From Rhodocyclales bacterium (GTDB lineage Bacteria > Pseudomonadota > Gammaproteobacteria > Burkholderiales > Rhodocyclaceae): a DNA stretch of 46,468 nt. This document shows positions 1-11,937 of the stretch, in pieces (the stretch's first letter is position 1; each line of letters begins with the position of its first letter). Made by a program: the position numbers and the translations under genes. The notes beneath the pieces are model-generated. The model was not told the origin of the DNA, searched no databases, and was given only the letters and a program-made list of their open reading frames with translations. The DNA lies in NCBI GenBank assembly GCA_016235805.1, contig JACRIY010000088.1:1-46468 (forward strand), read 5' to 3'.

Positions 1-301
1 CCACGGGAATCTCGAACTGACTGATCTGGTAGCCCTTGGGCAGGTCGGGGTAGAAGTAGTTCTTGCGCGCGAAGATCGAACGTGGCGCGATGGTGGCACC
101 CACCGCGAGGCCGAACTTGATGGCGCAGACCACGGCTTCGCGGTTCAACACCGGCAGCACGCCGGGCAGCGCGATGTCGACGGCATTGGCCTGCACGTTG
201 GGCTCGGCGCCGAAAGCTATGCTGCTGCCGGAAAAAATCTTCGACTTGGTTTGCAACTGGGCGTGGGTTTCCAGCCCGATGACGACTTCCCATTGGCTCA
301 T
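1..301 (-). CDS. gatB: Asp-tRNA(Asn)/Glu-tRNA(Gln) amidotransferase subunit B, N-terminal part
   Basis: Only the first 100 codons are in the window; the gene runs off the left edge. The protein starts [16 protein letters not shown], the characteristic GatB N-terminus, and continues with the family stretches KIFSGSS and [14 protein letters not shown]. GatB is the kinase-like subunit that activates Asp- or Glu-tRNA and receives ammonia from GatA to form Asn-tRNA or Gln-tRNA. Its ATG overlaps the gatA stop codon (ATGA), so it is the last gene of a gatC-gatA-gatB operon and is probably translationally coupled to gatA. The identity is secure; the length cannot be judged. Confidence 0.95.
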   Translation of the reverse strand, partial: MSQWEVVIGLETHAQLQTKSKIFSGSSIAFGAEPNVQANAVDIALPGVLPVLNREAVVCAIKFGLAVGATIAPRSIFARKNYFYPDLPKGYQISQFEIPV

Positions 302-1767
302 TTCATTTCCTCCGGCATGCGGGTATGCCAGTCGGTGGCCTTCTGGTACTGGTGCGCGGCCTGCAACATTTTCGCTTCGCCGAACCAGTTGCCGATGATC
401 TGCAGGCCCACCGGCATATTGCCGGCGCCAAAGCCGCAGGGCAGCGACATGCCCGGCAGGCCGGCGAGGTTGGTGGAGATGGTGTAGATATCGGACAGGT
501 ACATCTGCACCGGGTCCGCGCTCTTGGCGCCAAAGGCGAAGGCCACCGAGGGTGATGTCGGCCCCATGATGACGTCGCAACTCTCGAAGGCCTTTTGAAA
601 GTCGGCGGCGATCAGACGGCGGATCTTCTGTGCCTTGAGGTAGTAGGCGTCGTAATAGCCGTGGGACAGCACATAGGTGCCGATCAGGATGCGGCGCTTG
701 ACCTCGGCGCCGAAGCCTTGGGCGCGCGACTTCGAATACATGTCGTTGAGGTCGCCGTACTCCGGGGCGCGATAGCCGTAGCGTACGCCGTCGAAGCGCG
801 ACAGGTTGCTCGACGCTTCGGCAGGCGCGATCACGTAGTAGGCAGGCACCGACAGGCCGGAATTGGGCAGGCTGACCTCGACCGTGGTGGCGCCCAGCTT
901 GCGGTATTCGGCCAGCGCCGCTTCCACGGCGGCGCGCACGTCGGCATCCATGCCTGCGCCGAAGAACTCCCGCGGCAGGCCGATGCGCAGGCCGGTCAAA
1001 GGCTGCTCCAGGTCGCGGGAATAGTCCTCGGCGGGACGTTCCAGCGAGGTCGAGTCGCGCGGGTCGAAGCCGGCCATGGCCGTGAGCAGCAGCGCACAGT
1101 CCTCCGCGCTCTTGGCCATCGGCCCGGCCTGGTCGAGGCTGGAGGCGAAGGCGATCATGCCGTAGCGCGAGACCGCGCCGTAGGTCGGTTTCAGCCCGGT
1201 CAGGCCGCACAGCGCGGCCGGCTGGCGGATCGAGCCGCCGGTGTCGGTACCGGTCGCGGCCGGCGCCAGGCGGGCGGCAATGGCGGCGGCCGAGCCGCCG
1301 GAGGAGCCACCTGGGACGCGGGCGACGTCCCAGGGGTTCTTCACCGGGCCGAAATACGAGGTTTCGTTGGACGAGCCCATGGCGAACTCGTCCATGTTGA
1401 GCTTGCCCAGGGTCACCATGCCGGCGGCGGCGAGCTTTTCAACCACATGCGCGTCATAGGGTGAAATGAAGTTCTCCAGCATGCGCGAGCCGCAGCTCGT
1501 GCGCCAGCCCCTGGTGCAGAAAATGTCCTTGTGCGCCAATGGGATGCCGGTGAGCGCCGTAGCGCCAGCGCCGACTTTTAATGTTTCGTCCGCGGCACGG
1601 GCCTGGGCCAGTGTCTTGTCGCGATCCAGCGCGATGAAGGCGTTGAGGCCGGGATTCAGCGTTTCGATGCGATCGAGGAACAGGGTCGCCAGTTCCACGG
1701 CGGAGACCTTTTTCGCGGTAAGTGCGGCCCCAAGCTCCTTGAGCGAGGCGTTGATCAGGTCGCTCAT
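298..1767 (-). CDS. gatA: Asp-tRNA(Asn)/Glu-tRNA(Gln) amidotransferase subunit A
   Basis: This 489-residue protein is the glutaminase subunit that supplies ammonia for transamidation of misacylated tRNA. The amidase-signature triad is visible: Lys in PLAHKDIF (about residue 80), the cis-Ser region [14 protein letters not shown] and the nucleophile Ser in [12 protein letters not shown]. The frame is open far upstream, but the start at 1767 ([12 protein letters not shown]) matches the family and overlaps the gatC stop by ATGA. Residues just before the catalytic lysine ([12 protein letters not shown]) are encoded by a copy of the dispersed repeat at 1556-1579; other GatA proteins are variable at this point. 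Function should be normal. Confidence 0.96.
   Translation of the reverse strand: MSDLINASLKELGAALTAKKVSAVELATLFLDRIETLNPGLNAFIALDRDKTLAQARAADETLKVGAGATALTGIPLAHKDIFCTRGWRTSCGSRMLENFISPYDAHVVEKLAAAGMVTLGKLNMDEFAMGSSNETSYFGPVKNPWDVARVPGGSSGGSAAAIAARLAPAATGTDTGGSIRQPAALCGLTGLKPTYGAVSRYGMIAFASSLDQAGPMAKSAEDCALLLTAMAGFDPRDSTSLERPAEDYSRDLEQPLTGLRIGLPREFFGAGMDADVRAAVEAALAEYRKLGATTVEVSLPNSGLSVPAYYVIAPAEASSNLSRFDGVRYGYRAPEYGDLNDMYSKSRAQGFGAEVKRRILIGTYVLSHGYYDAYYLKAQKIRRLIAADFQKAFESCDVIMGPTSPSVAFAFGAKSADPVQMYLSDIYTISTNLAGLPGMSLPCGFGAGNMPVGLQIIGNWFGEAKMLQAAHQYQKATDWHTRMPEEMK
1556..1579 (-). repeat. Dispersed repeat R2, copy 1 (inside gatA)
   Basis: The plus strand reads GCCGTAGCGCCAGCGCCGAC then TTTT. 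It is one of about ten copies in the window of a sequence with core GTCGGCGCTGGCGGTACGGC (this copy in minus orientation). Here it encodes KVGAGATA of GatA. Confidence 0.75.
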
Positions 1768-2051
1768 TCCACCACCCGCGGCACGAGGTAAAGGCCCGCC
1801 TCGGTTTCCGGCGCCACCGCCTGGAAGTCCGCGCGGCGGTCGGTTTCGGTGACCAGGTCGGGGCGCAGGCGTTGCACCACATCGACGGCGTGGGCCATCG
1901 GCTCGATGCCGGTGGTGTCGACGGCCTGCAACTGCTCGATGAAGCCGAGGATGCCGTTCAACTGGTCGCGGGTGGTTTCGAGTTCCGCGGCGGAAAGTTC
2001 GATGCGCGACAAAAGGGCGATGCGGGAGATGTCTTCCGGGCTGAGGGACAT
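1764..2051 (-). CDS. gatC: Asp-tRNA(Asn)/Glu-tRNA(Gln) amidotransferase subunit C
   Basis: A 95-residue protein of normal family length, starting [19 protein letters not shown], with the conserved GatC elements [24 protein letters not shown] and EPMAHAV. GatC wraps around GatA and GatB and stabilises the heterotrimer. It is the first gene of gatCAB and ends in an ATGA overlap with gatA. The gene diverges from mreB across about 200 nt. Confidence 0.95.
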   Translation of the reverse strand: MSLSPEDISRIALLSRIELSAAELETTRDQLNGILGFIEQLQAVDTTGIEPMAHAVDVVQRLRPDLVTETDRRADFQAVAPETEAGLYLVPRVVE

Positions 2052-2127
2052 GGCGAGGAGTGGGGTGGATAACGTGGAGCCCGACGGAAACTAGGCGTTT
2101 CACTGCCTGAATCGACGGGCGCGATAG

Positions 2128-3297
<1,170 letters not shown>

Positions 3298-3302
3298 GCG
3301 CG

Positions 3303-3348
3303 GCCCCGTGTAGCTTGCCAGCTGGCCCCGGGCCTACCCGCACGGGGC
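3303..3348 (+). terminator. Hairpin between mreB and mreC, possible attenuator
   Basis: GCCCCGTG at 3303-3310 pairs with CACGGGGC at 3341-3348, with smaller GC-rich stems in the loop. Only GTTTCC follows rather than a full T-run, so it is a weak terminator or attenuator candidate. Partial termination here would make mreB more abundant than the downstream genes, as is usual in such clusters. Confidence 0.3.
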
Positions 3349-3387
3349 GTTTCCGGGTCCAATTCTTCCGAGGGCGCACCTGCCTTG

Positions 3388-4308
3388 ATGTCAGTCGTTG
3401 GCCATGCACCGCCACCCTTCTTCAAGCGGGGTCCGGCACCGCTCGTGCGGCTGGCCTTCTTTGTTTCCCTCTCGCTGGTCCTGCTGGTCGCCGACCTGCG
3501 CTTCCAGACCCTGGAGTGGGTGCGCCTGGCCGTGGCCACCGCGGCGTGGCCCCTGCAGCGCGCGACCGGAATGCCGATCGACGCTGCCGGCGATTTCGGC
3601 GCCTACCTGTCGCGCCAGGCGACGCTGCTCAAGGAAAACGAGGACCTGCGCCGGCGCCAGCTCGGCACCGCCAACCTGCTGCTGCGCCAGGACCACCTCG
3701 AACGGGAAAACAAGCGCCTGCGCGCGCTGCTCGACATGCGCGAACGACAGCCGGTCGAGGGGCGTATCGCGGAGATCCTCTATGCCGCACGCGATCCCTT
3801 CTCTCGCCGCGTGATCATCGACAAGGGCAGCCAGCAGGGCATCGCCGCCGGTCAGGCGGTGGTCGATGACATCGGCGTCATCGGCCAGGTCACCCGGGTC
3901 TTTCCGCTCACCTCCGAAGTGCTGCTGCTGACCGACAAGGAACAGGCGATTCCGGTCGAAGTGCAGCGCAACGGCCTGCGCGCGGTGCTGGCCGGCGCCG
4001 GCTCCGGAATGATGGAGCTGCGCTTCCTTGCCGCCAACGCCGAGGTCCAGGTCGGCGACATCCTAGTCACCTCCGGCCTCGATGGCGTTTATCTGCCGGG
4101 CCTGCCGGTGGCCAGGGTGGTCAAGATCGACCGCGACAGTTCGCACTCCTTCGCCCGCATCACCTGCGCGCCGCTGGCCGGCGTCGAGCGCCACGGTCTG
4201 GCGCTGGTGCTCGGCGGCCGCACGGCGCTGCCGCCGCAACCTGATGACGCCCCGGTCACGCCCGACCAGCCGACGCGCGGCAAGCGCGTGAAGAAAAAGG
4301 TTCGCTGA
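3388..4308 (+). CDS. mreC: Rod-shape-determining protein MreC
   Basis: This 306-residue protein has a short cytoplasmic tail, one membrane helix (about residues 22-42) and a coiled coil around residues 70-115 (ENEDLRRRQL, ERENKRLRALLDM). The periplasmic beta domain has the family pattern IIDKGSQQGI and PVEVQRNGLRAVLAG. MreC links MreB filaments to PBP2/RodA in the periplasm. ATG at 3388 was chosen over the TTG one codon earlier. The C-terminus is a Pro-rich then basic tail (KRVKKKVR). The stop overlaps the mreD ATG by one base, indicating coupling. Confidence 0.95.
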   Translation: MSVVGHAPPPFFKRGPAPLVRLAFFVSLSLVLLVADLRFQTLEWVRLAVATAAWPLQRATGMPIDAAGDFGAYLSRQATLLKENEDLRRRQLGTANLLLRQDHLERENKRLRALLDMRERQPVEGRIAEILYAARDPFSRRVIIDKGSQQGIAAGQAVVDDIGVIGQVTRVFPLTSEVLLLTDKEQAIPVEVQRNGLRAVLAGAGSGMMELRFLAANAEVQVGDILVTSGLDGVYLPGLPVARVVKIDRDSSHSFARITCAPLAGVERHGLALVLGGRTALPPQPDDAPVTPDQPTRGKRVKKKVR

Positions 4309-4829
4309 TGCAACCCACACACTCCTCGCGCCGCATCCTGCGTCCGGTCAGGAACTGGTTCATCTTGTTCACCCTGCTGGTGGCCCTGGTGGCGAACCTG
4401 GTGCCGTTCGGCCGCTTGCCGGGCATCCCCGACTGGGTGGCCCTGGTGCTGGCCTTCTGGTGCGTGCACCAGCCGCTGAAAGTCGGCATGGCGGCGGGCT
4501 TCGTGCTCGGACTGGCGATGGACGTGGCCGACGCCAGCGTCATGGGCCAGCATGCGCTCGCCTACGTGCTGCTGGCTTTTGCCGCCGCCGGCTGGTCGCG
4601 ACGGGTGCTGTGGTTTCCGCTGGCGCAGCAGGCCTTGCACGTGTTGCCCATGTTCCTCGGCATGCAACTGGTGATGATGGTGACGCGCATGATCGGCGGC
4701 GCCGAATTCCCCGGCGTGCTGTGGTTCCTCTCCAGCTTCACGGCGACGCTGCTGTGGCATCCGGCTACTTACCTGCTGCTGATCCCGCAGTTCCGGCCGG
4801 AAGACAAAGACGTGCATCGGCCGATATAA
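4308..4829 (+). CDS. mreD: Rod-shape-determining membrane protein MreD
   Basis: This 173-residue, strongly hydrophobic protein has about five membrane helices, the usual MreD size and make-up. Motifs such as PDWVALVLAFWCVHQP and the following GLAMDV are typical of the family. It acts in the inner membrane with MreC in the elongasome. The start overlaps the mreC stop by one base. Downstream, unlike the tight junctions elsewhere in the cluster, there is a 156-nt gap filled by a repeat element. Confidence 0.93.
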   Translation: MQPTHSSRRILRPVRNWFILFTLLVALVANLVPFGRLPGIPDWVALVLAFWCVHQPLKVGMAAGFVLGLAMDVADASVMGQHALAYVLLAFAAAGWSRRVLWFPLAQQALHVLPMFLGMQLVMMVTRMIGGAEFPGVLWFLSSFTATLLWHPATYLLLIPQFRPEDKDVHRPI

Positions 4830-4985
4830 CGCTTGTGGCACCCAGATACACTCACTGAAGATGAAACACGCGAAAGGCAAATTGAAGGCCCCCCACCCCC
4901 ATCCCCGCCCCAGGGCGGGGCTACCAAGTAGCTCGCTTCGCTCGACTATTTCCGGTCGCTTCGAACGAGTTGTTTCACGTCGATA
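4830..4985 (+). repeat. Mosaic repeat R1, copy 1 (mreD-mrdA junction), with 41-codon mini-frame
   Basis: The segment starts ACGCTTGTGGCACC, then GATGAAACACGCGAAAGGC, a C-rich/G-rich inverted pair (CCCCGCCC/GGGCGGGG) and GCTCGCTTCGCTCG. The same order of modules occurs at 20885-21013 (reverse) and 43012-43160. A 41-codon frame (MKHAKGKLKAPH...) runs 4861-4986, and its TAG overlaps the mrdA GTG by one base. Whether the frame is translated is unknown; the strand given is that of the mini-frame. Confidence 0.7.
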
Positions 4986-6874
<1,889 letters not shown>

Positions 6875-6878
<4 letters not shown>

Positions 6879-7984
6879 ACCGGGGATTCGGCCTCGCCGC
6901 GCTGCGCGCCTGGGGACAGAAGCTGGTTGCGCCGATCGACGGCCCGCTGATGCTGATCGCCGTGCTGCTGCTGTTGCTGGCCGTCGGCATCATGGCTAGC
7001 GCCTCGCCCGAGCGCATCAACGCCCAGCTGATCAACGTCGCCATCGCGCTGGTGGTGATGCGCGTGCTGGCCCAGGTGCCGCCGCAGCGCCTGATGCACC
7101 TGGCGGTGCCGATCTATGTGCTCGGCGTGCTGCTGCTGATCGCCGTGGCGCTGTTCGGCGACGTCTCCAAGGGGGCGCGGCGCTGGCTCAACCTCGGCTT
7201 CATGCGCGCGCAGCCGTCGGAACTGATGAAGATCGCCATGCCGCTGATCCTAGCCTGGTTCTTCCAGCAGCGCGAAGCCATGCCGCGCCTGCGCGACTAC
7301 GGCATCGCCGCCGCGCTGCTGCTGCTGCCGGTCGGACTGATCGCGCGCCAGCCCGACCTGGGCACCGCCATCCTGGTAATGGCCGCGGGTTTCTACGTGA
7401 TCTTCTTCGCCGGCCTGTCGTGGAAGATCATCATCGGCATGGTGGTTTCGGCGATCGCCGCCGCGCCGCTGGCCTGGAACCTGCTCCACGACTACCAGCG
7501 CAACCGCATCATCACGCTCTTCGATCCGGAAAAGGATCCGCTGGGCAAGGGCTTCCACATCATCCAGTCGACCATCGCCATCGGCTCCGGGGGGCTGTTC
7601 GGCAAGGGCTGGCGCGCGGGCACCCAGGCCCAGCTCGAGTTCATCCCGGAACGCCATACCGATTTCATCTTCGCGGTTTACTCGGAAGAGTTCGGCCTCT
7701 TCGGCAACCTGCTGCTGCTGGTGCTATACGCCCTGCTGATCGGACGCGGGCTGATGATCGCGGCCAACGCGGCGACGCTGTTTTCGCGCCTGCTGGCCGG
7801 CGCGGTGACCATGATTTTCTTCACCTATGCCTTCGTCAACATGGGTATGGTGTCCGGCATCCTGCCCGTGGTCGGCGTGCCGCTGCCGCTGGTCAGCTAC
7901 GGCGGCACGGCGCTGGTCACGCTGTTCATCGGCATCGGCATCCTCATGTCGATCCACGGCAACCGCATGCTGGTGCAGAAGTGA
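6875..7984 (+). CDS. rodA: SEDS-family peptidoglycan glycosyltransferase RodA
   Basis: This 369-residue polytopic membrane protein polymerises lipid II during elongation in partnership with PBP2. About ten membrane helices and the SEDS signature stretches KGARRWLNLG, QPDLGTAIL, ERHTDFIFAVYSEEFG and GVPLPLVSYGG are visible. It overlaps mrdA by 4 nt (ATGA), as expected for an obligate partner. Its stop overlaps the rlpA GTG start. Confidence 0.96.
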
Positions 7985-8991
7985 TCCGCCTTGCGCCGTT
8001 GATCCTGACCCTGGCGCTTGGCGCCTGTGGCACGCAGGCGCCACGGCCGGTCGATGATCGTGGCGAGGCGCCGGCAGCCGCCGTGCCGCCAGCGCCGACT
8101 TTTACTACCGCGACAAAGAAGCCCTTACCGCCAGCGAAGTTCGGTGGTGGCTACAAGGACGACGGCCCCGGCGACGGCCCGGCGGTCGATCCGGACACGA
8201 TTCCCGATGCGGTGCCAAAGCCCGAGCCGCTGCACCGTTTCGCCAACAATCCCTACTCGGTTTTCGGCCGCGACTACAAGCCGCTGCGCGAGCTCAAGCC
8301 CTACAAGGGGCGCGGCATCGGTTCCTGGTACGGACGCCGCTACCACGGGCAGAAGACTTCCAGCGGCGAGATCTACGACATGTATGCGATGACGGCAGCC
8401 CACCCGGTATTGCCGATCCCGTCCTACGTCCGCGTGACCAATCCGGCCAACGGCAAGTCGGTGGTGGTGCGCGTCAACGATCGCGGGCCGTTTCACGCGG
8501 GGCGCGAAATCGACCTCTCCTGGACCGCGGCGTACAAGCTCGGCTACACCGGCCAGGGCAGTACGCTGGTCGAGGTCGAAAGCGTGTTGCCCGGCCAACT
8601 AGCCGCCGTCGCGCCAAACCCGCCCGCAAGGGATACCGCCTCCGGTTCCGCCGGAGGCATATCTTCTGCGCCGACACCACAGCCCGAGGACGGGGACGAT
8701 CCGATTGCAAAACTGGCGGCGGCCGAACCCGAGCCACCGCTGCCGCAGGTGCAGGATGCCCGCGGTCATTTCCTCCAACTCGGGGCCTTCGGCAATCGCG
8801 ACAACGCCGAGGCGCTGCGGGCGCGCCTGGGGCGGGAACTGGGCGACCTCGCCGGCAAGCTCGTGGTGCAGTCGGCCGGCAAGCTGTTCCGCGTCCAGCT
8901 CGGCCCCTGGCCGGACGCGGCCGCCGCGCAACTCGCCGGCGGGCGCCTGCGCGAGAGCCTGGGCATGAGCCCGGTGGTCGTGCAGCGCTAG
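7981..8991 (+). CDS. rlpA: Septal ring lytic transglycosylase RlpA, lipoprotein
   Basis: The 336-residue product starts at GTG 7981, overlapping the rodA stop. The N-terminus is a lipoprotein signal with lipobox LGAC, so it is an outer-membrane lipoprotein. A double-psi beta-barrel domain follows (about residues 100-200: GSWYGRRYHGQKTSSGE, NDRGPFHAGREIDLS), then a Pro/Ala linker and a C-terminal SPOR domain (FLQLGAFGNRDNAEALRARL) that binds denuded glycan. RlpA cleaves such glycan strands. An R2 repeat copy at 8080-8103 encodes part of the N-terminal linker (AVPPAPTF). The frame is open further upstream inside rodA, but that part is non-genic. Confidence 0.94.
   Translation: MIRLAPLILTLALGACGTQAPRPVDDRGEAPAAAVPPAPTFTTATKKPLPPAKFGGGYKDDGPGDGPAVDPDTIPDAVPKPEPLHRFANNPYSVFGRDYKPLRELKPYKGRGIGSWYGRRYHGQKTSSGEIYDMYAMTAAHPVLPIPSYVRVTNPANGKSVVVRVNDRGPFHAGREIDLSWTAAYKLGYTGQGSTLVEVESVLPGQLAAVAPNPPARDTASGSAGGISSAPTPQPEDGDDPIAKLAAAEPEPPLPQVQDARGHFLQLGAFGNRDNAEALRARLGRELGDLAGKLVVQSAGKLFRVQLGPWPDAAAAQLAGGRLRESLGMSPVVVQR
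8080..8103 (-). repeat. Dispersed repeat R2, copy 2 (inside rlpA)
   Basis: GCCGTGCCGCCAGCGCCGAC then TTTT on the plus strand; the R2 core is on the minus strand. It encodes AVPPAPTF in the flexible linker after the RlpA lipobox. Confidence 0.75.
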
Positions 8992-9019
8992 CCGTCCCGG
9001 CCGAAGGCGCTGCCCAACT

Positions 9020-9025
9020 TATAAT
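9020..9025 (+). promoter_or_regulatory. Candidate -10 box upstream of dacA
   Basis: A perfect TATAAT lies 29 nt before the dacA ATG in the 63-nt gap after rlpA. No good -35 is seen 17 nt upstream, so this is a tentative internal promoter that would let dacA and the lip genes be transcribed separately from the mre cluster. Confidence 0.35.
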
Positions 9026-9054
9026 CACTTCCCTTCCCCGTTTTGACACTCTTC

Positions 9055-10185
9055 ATGCGAATTTTCGTTTTGCTTTTCACCTTGCTGGCCGCTGCCGCCA
9101 GCCATGCCCAGCCCATTCCCGCGCCCACCCTGAGCGCGCGCGCCTGGCTGTTGATGGACTATGCCAGCGGCCAGGTGCTGGCCGCGCAGGAGCCGGACCT
9201 CAAGCTCGAGCCCGCCTCGCTGACCAAGGTGATGACGACCTATCTGGTTGCCGAGGCGCTGCAGAACAAGACGCTCTCCCTGACGCAGCCGGTGACGGTG
9301 TCCGAGCGTGCCTGGCGCACCCAGGGCTCGCGCAGCTTCGTGCCGGTGAACAAGGGCGTGTCGGTCGATGACCTGTTCAAGGGCATGGTGATCCAGTCCG
9401 GCAACGACGCCTCGGTGGCCCTGGCCGAGGCCATCGGCGGCTCGGAAGACCAGTTTGCCGCGATGATGAATCGCACCGCGCAGCGGCTCGGGCTCAAGGA
9501 CACCAACTTCCTCAATTCCAGCGGCTACTTCGAGGGCCCCGCGCCGACCCATTACTCGACCGCGCGCGACATGGCGAAGCTGGCGGCGGCGCTGATCCGC
9601 GACCATCCGGAAACCCATGCCCTGCATGCGATGAAGGAATACACCTACAACGGCATCCGCCAGCACAACCGCAATCGCCTGCTGTGGGCCGACCCGACGG
9701 TGGATGGCCTCAAGACCGGCCATTCGAGTGCCGCGGGATACTGCCTGATCGCCACCGCTAAGCGCGGGCCGCGCCGGCTGATCTCGGTCGTGCTCGGCAC
9801 AGCGTCGGAAGAAGCCCGCGCCCGCGATTCGCTGAATCTACTCAACTGGGGCTTCACTGCCTTCGACGCGGTCAAGCTCTACGACAAGGGGCAGGCGATT
9901 TCGCAGCTGAGGGTGTTCAAGGGCGCACAGAACACCGTCGGCGCCGGCTTCGCCGAGGATTTCGTGATTTCGATTCCGCGCGGCGCGACCGACAAGGTCG
10001 GCGCACAACTGGTCAGCCGCCAGCCGCTGCTGGCCCCGATCGCCGCCGGCAGCCAGGTCGGTGCACTTAAGCTTACGGTGAACGGCCAGCCCTGGGGCGA
10101 GTATCCCGTGGTGGCGCAGGCTGAAGTTCCAGTCGCCGGAATCATCGGCCGGCTGTGGGACGACATCCGGCTGTTCTTCCAATGA
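9055..10185 (+). CDS. dacA: D-alanyl-D-alanine carboxypeptidase, PBP5/6 type
   Basis: This 376-residue protein has a cleavable signal peptide (MRIFVLLFTLLAAAASHA) and the low-molecular-mass PBP motifs SLTKVM (SxxK), SGND (SxN) and LKTGHS (KTG), followed by the PBP5-type C-terminal beta domain and a terminal amphipathic helix (IIGRLWDDIRLFF) for membrane attachment. It removes the terminal D-Ala from peptidoglycan pentapeptides. ATG 9055 is preferred to the TTG four codons earlier. The stop overlaps the dat start (ATGA). Confidence 0.95.
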   Translation: MRIFVLLFTLLAAAASHAQPIPAPTLSARAWLLMDYASGQVLAAQEPDLKLEPASLTKVMTTYLVAEALQNKTLSLTQPVTVSERAWRTQGSRSFVPVNKGVSVDDLFKGMVIQSGNDASVALAEAIGGSEDQFAAMMNRTAQRLGLKDTNFLNSSGYFEGPAPTHYSTARDMAKLAAALIRDHPETHALHAMKEYTYNGIRQHNRNRLLWADPTVDGLKTGHSSAAGYCLIATAKRGPRRLISVVLGTASEEARARDSLNLLNWGFTAFDAVKLYDKGQAISQLRVFKGAQNTVGAGFAEDFVISIPRGATDKVGAQLVSRQPLLAPIAAGSQVGALKLTVNGQPWGEYPVVAQAEVPVAGIIGRLWDDIRLFFQ

Positions 10186-11045
10186 CGGCGCACGTCTTTC
10201 TCAACGGCGAATGGTTGCCGGCCGAGGCGGCGCGGGTTTCCGTCATGGACCGCGGCTTCCTCTTCGGCGACGGGGTATACGAAGTGATCCCGGTCTATTC
10301 GCGGCGGCCCTTCCGCCTCGAACAGCACTTGCAGCGCCTGCAGCACAGCCTCGACGGCATCCAGCTGGCCAATCCGCATGGCATCAAGGAATGGATCGGC
10401 TTCGTCACGAAGCTCGCCGGCGAAGCCGAATGGGAAGACCAGTCCATCTACATCCAGGTCACGCGAGGGCCGATGGCGGTGCGCAACCACGCCTTTCCGA
10501 AAGTAGTGAGACCGACTTCGGTGATCTTCGCCGAGCCGATGACCACGCCGCCGGCCAGCCAGCGCGAGCAGGGCATCGCCGCCGTGTCGGCCGTCGACAT
10601 CCGCTGGCTGCGCTGCGACCTGAAGACCACCTCGCTGCTGGCCAACTGCCTGCTGCGCCAGATGGCGGTGGCCGCCGGTTGCGTCGAGACCGTGCTGTTC
10701 CGCGACGGCTTCCTGACCGAGGGGTCGGCCTCGTCGATCTTCGTCGTCAAGGATGGCGTGCTGCTGGCGCCGATCAAGAATCACCTGATGCTGCCCGGCA
10801 TCACCTACGACGTCATCCTCGAACTCGCCGCCAGCCACGGCCTGCCGCACCAAGTGCGCGACATCACCGAGGCCGAGACGCGGTCCGCCGACGAACTCTG
10901 GATGTGCTCTTCGACCAAGGAAGTGCTACCCATCGTCACGCTCGACGGCAAAAGAGTCGGCGCTGACGGTACGGCGGGACCGGTGTTTGCACAGATGTAC
11001 GCCTGGTACCAGGAATTCAAGGCGACGGTGATGCGGGCCGAGTAA
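10182..11045 (+). CDS. dat: D-amino-acid transaminase, PLP fold type IV
   Basis: This 287-residue protein interconverts D-Ala and D-Glu with their 2-oxo acids, supplying or recycling D-amino acids for the wall. Family IV features are VMDRGFLFGDGVYEV near the N-terminus, the PLP lysine in CDLKTTSLLAN and EGSASSIFVV. The start overlaps the dacA stop. A branched-chain aminotransferase-like role cannot be excluded, but the dacA context favours D-amino acids. An R2 repeat copy at 10950-10976 encodes KRVGADGTA near the C-terminus. Confidence 0.88.
   Translation: MTAHVFLNGEWLPAEAARVSVMDRGFLFGDGVYEVIPVYSRRPFRLEQHLQRLQHSLDGIQLANPHGIKEWIGFVTKLAGEAEWEDQSIYIQVTRGPMAVRNHAFPKVVRPTSVIFAEPMTTPPASQREQGIAAVSAVDIRWLRCDLKTTSLLANCLLRQMAVAAGCVETVLFRDGFLTEGSASSIFVVKDGVLLAPIKNHLMLPGITYDVILELAASHGLPHQVRDITEAETRSADELWMCSSTKEVLPIVTLDGKRVGADGTAGPVFAQMYAWYQEFKATVMRAE
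10950..10976 (+). repeat. Dispersed repeat R2, copy 3 (inside dat)
   Basis: AAAAGAGTCGGCGCTGACGG followed by TACGGC. It differs from the R2 core by one base in the GTCGGCGCTGGCGG part. It encodes RVGADGTA of the transaminase. Confidence 0.65.
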
Positions 11046-11308
11046 TGGAAAAGCAGAGCCTGCTCGAATTTCCCTGCGACTTCCCGCTCAAGATCATGGG
11101 CGCGAATGCCGAGGGTTTCGCGCAGTCCATTGCTGAGCTCGTGTGCGTCCATGCGCCGGACTTCGATCCGGCGACCATGGAGATGCGCCCCTCGAAGGCG
11201 GGCAATTACCTGGCGCTGACCTGCACCGTGCGCGCCACCTCGCAGGCGCAACTCGACGACCTGTATCGCGCGCTGACCGCGCATCCGATGGTCAAGGTCG
11301 TGCTGTGA
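11045..11308 (+). CDS. ybeD: YbeD family protein (DUF493)
   Basis: An 87-residue protein starting [19 protein letters not shown], with the family pattern [14 protein letters not shown] at the C-terminus. The family adopts an ACT-like (ferredoxin-like) fold and is almost always next to lipB, as here; a regulatory role in lipoate synthesis has been suggested but is not established. The ATG overlaps the dat stop by one base (TAATG), and its stop overlaps the GTG of lipB. Confidence 0.93.
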   Translation: MEKQSLLEFPCDFPLKIMGANAEGFAQSIAELVCVHAPDFDPATMEMRPSKAGNYLALTCTVRATSQAQLDDLYRALTAHPMVKVVL

Positions 11309-11937
11309 GCGCGCCGATCCTGCGCGAACTCGGCCTCGTCGACTACGCGCCGACATTCGCCGCGATGCAGGAGTTCACCGCCATGCGCGGCGCCGACACG
11401 CCCGACGAACTCTGGCTCTGCGAGCATCCGCCGGTGTTCACCCAGGGGCTCTCGGGTCGGCCCGAGCACCTGCTGGCGGACATCGGCATCCCCGTGGTGC
11501 AGATTGACCGCGGCGGACAGATCACGTACCACGGTCCCGGCCAGACCGTGGTCTACCTCCTGCTCGACCTGCGTCGCCGCGAGTTCTCGGTGCGCGGCCT
11601 GGTGCATCGCATCGAGCAGGCGGTGATCGATCTCCTGGCGGAATACGGCGTCACCGCGCAGCGCCGCGACGGCGCCCCCGGCGTCTATGTCGGCGCCGCC
11701 AAGATCGCCGCGCTGGGCCTGCGCATCAAGCACGGCTGCAGCTATCACGGCGTCTCGCTCAACATCGACATGGACCTCGCGCCCTACGACGCGATCAACC
11801 CTTGCGGCTATGCGGGAATGGCAGTGACGCAACTGAGTGCGTGTTCTCCACAATGGCGAGCCGGCCTGGAAGCTGCGATAGTAGGCAGGCAGCTGGCCAC
11901 CCACCTGGCCAGACAACTGGAAACGGATTACAAATGA
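11305..11937 (+). CDS. lipB: Octanoyl-[acyl-carrier protein]:protein octanoyltransferase LipB
   Basis: This 210-residue enzyme moves octanoate from ACP to the lipoyl domains of 2-oxo-acid dehydrogenases and GcvH. Catalytic regions visible are [11 protein letters not shown], the lysine in [19 protein letters not shown], and the cysteine in NPCGYAGM. The start is GTG 11305, overlapping the ybeD stop (GTGA); the longer open frame upstream lies over ybeD. The 3' end overlaps lipA (ATGA). Confidence 0.95.
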   Translation: MSAPILRELGLVDYAPTFAAMQEFTAMRGADTPDELWLCEHPPVFTQGLSGRPEHLLADIGIPVVQIDRGGQITYHGPGQTVVYLLLDLRRREFSVRGLVHRIEQAVIDLLAEYGVTAQRRDGAPGVYVGAAKIAALGLRIKHGCSYHGVSLNIDMDLAPYDAINPCGYAGMAVTQLSACSPQWRAGLEAAIVGRQLATHLARQLETDYK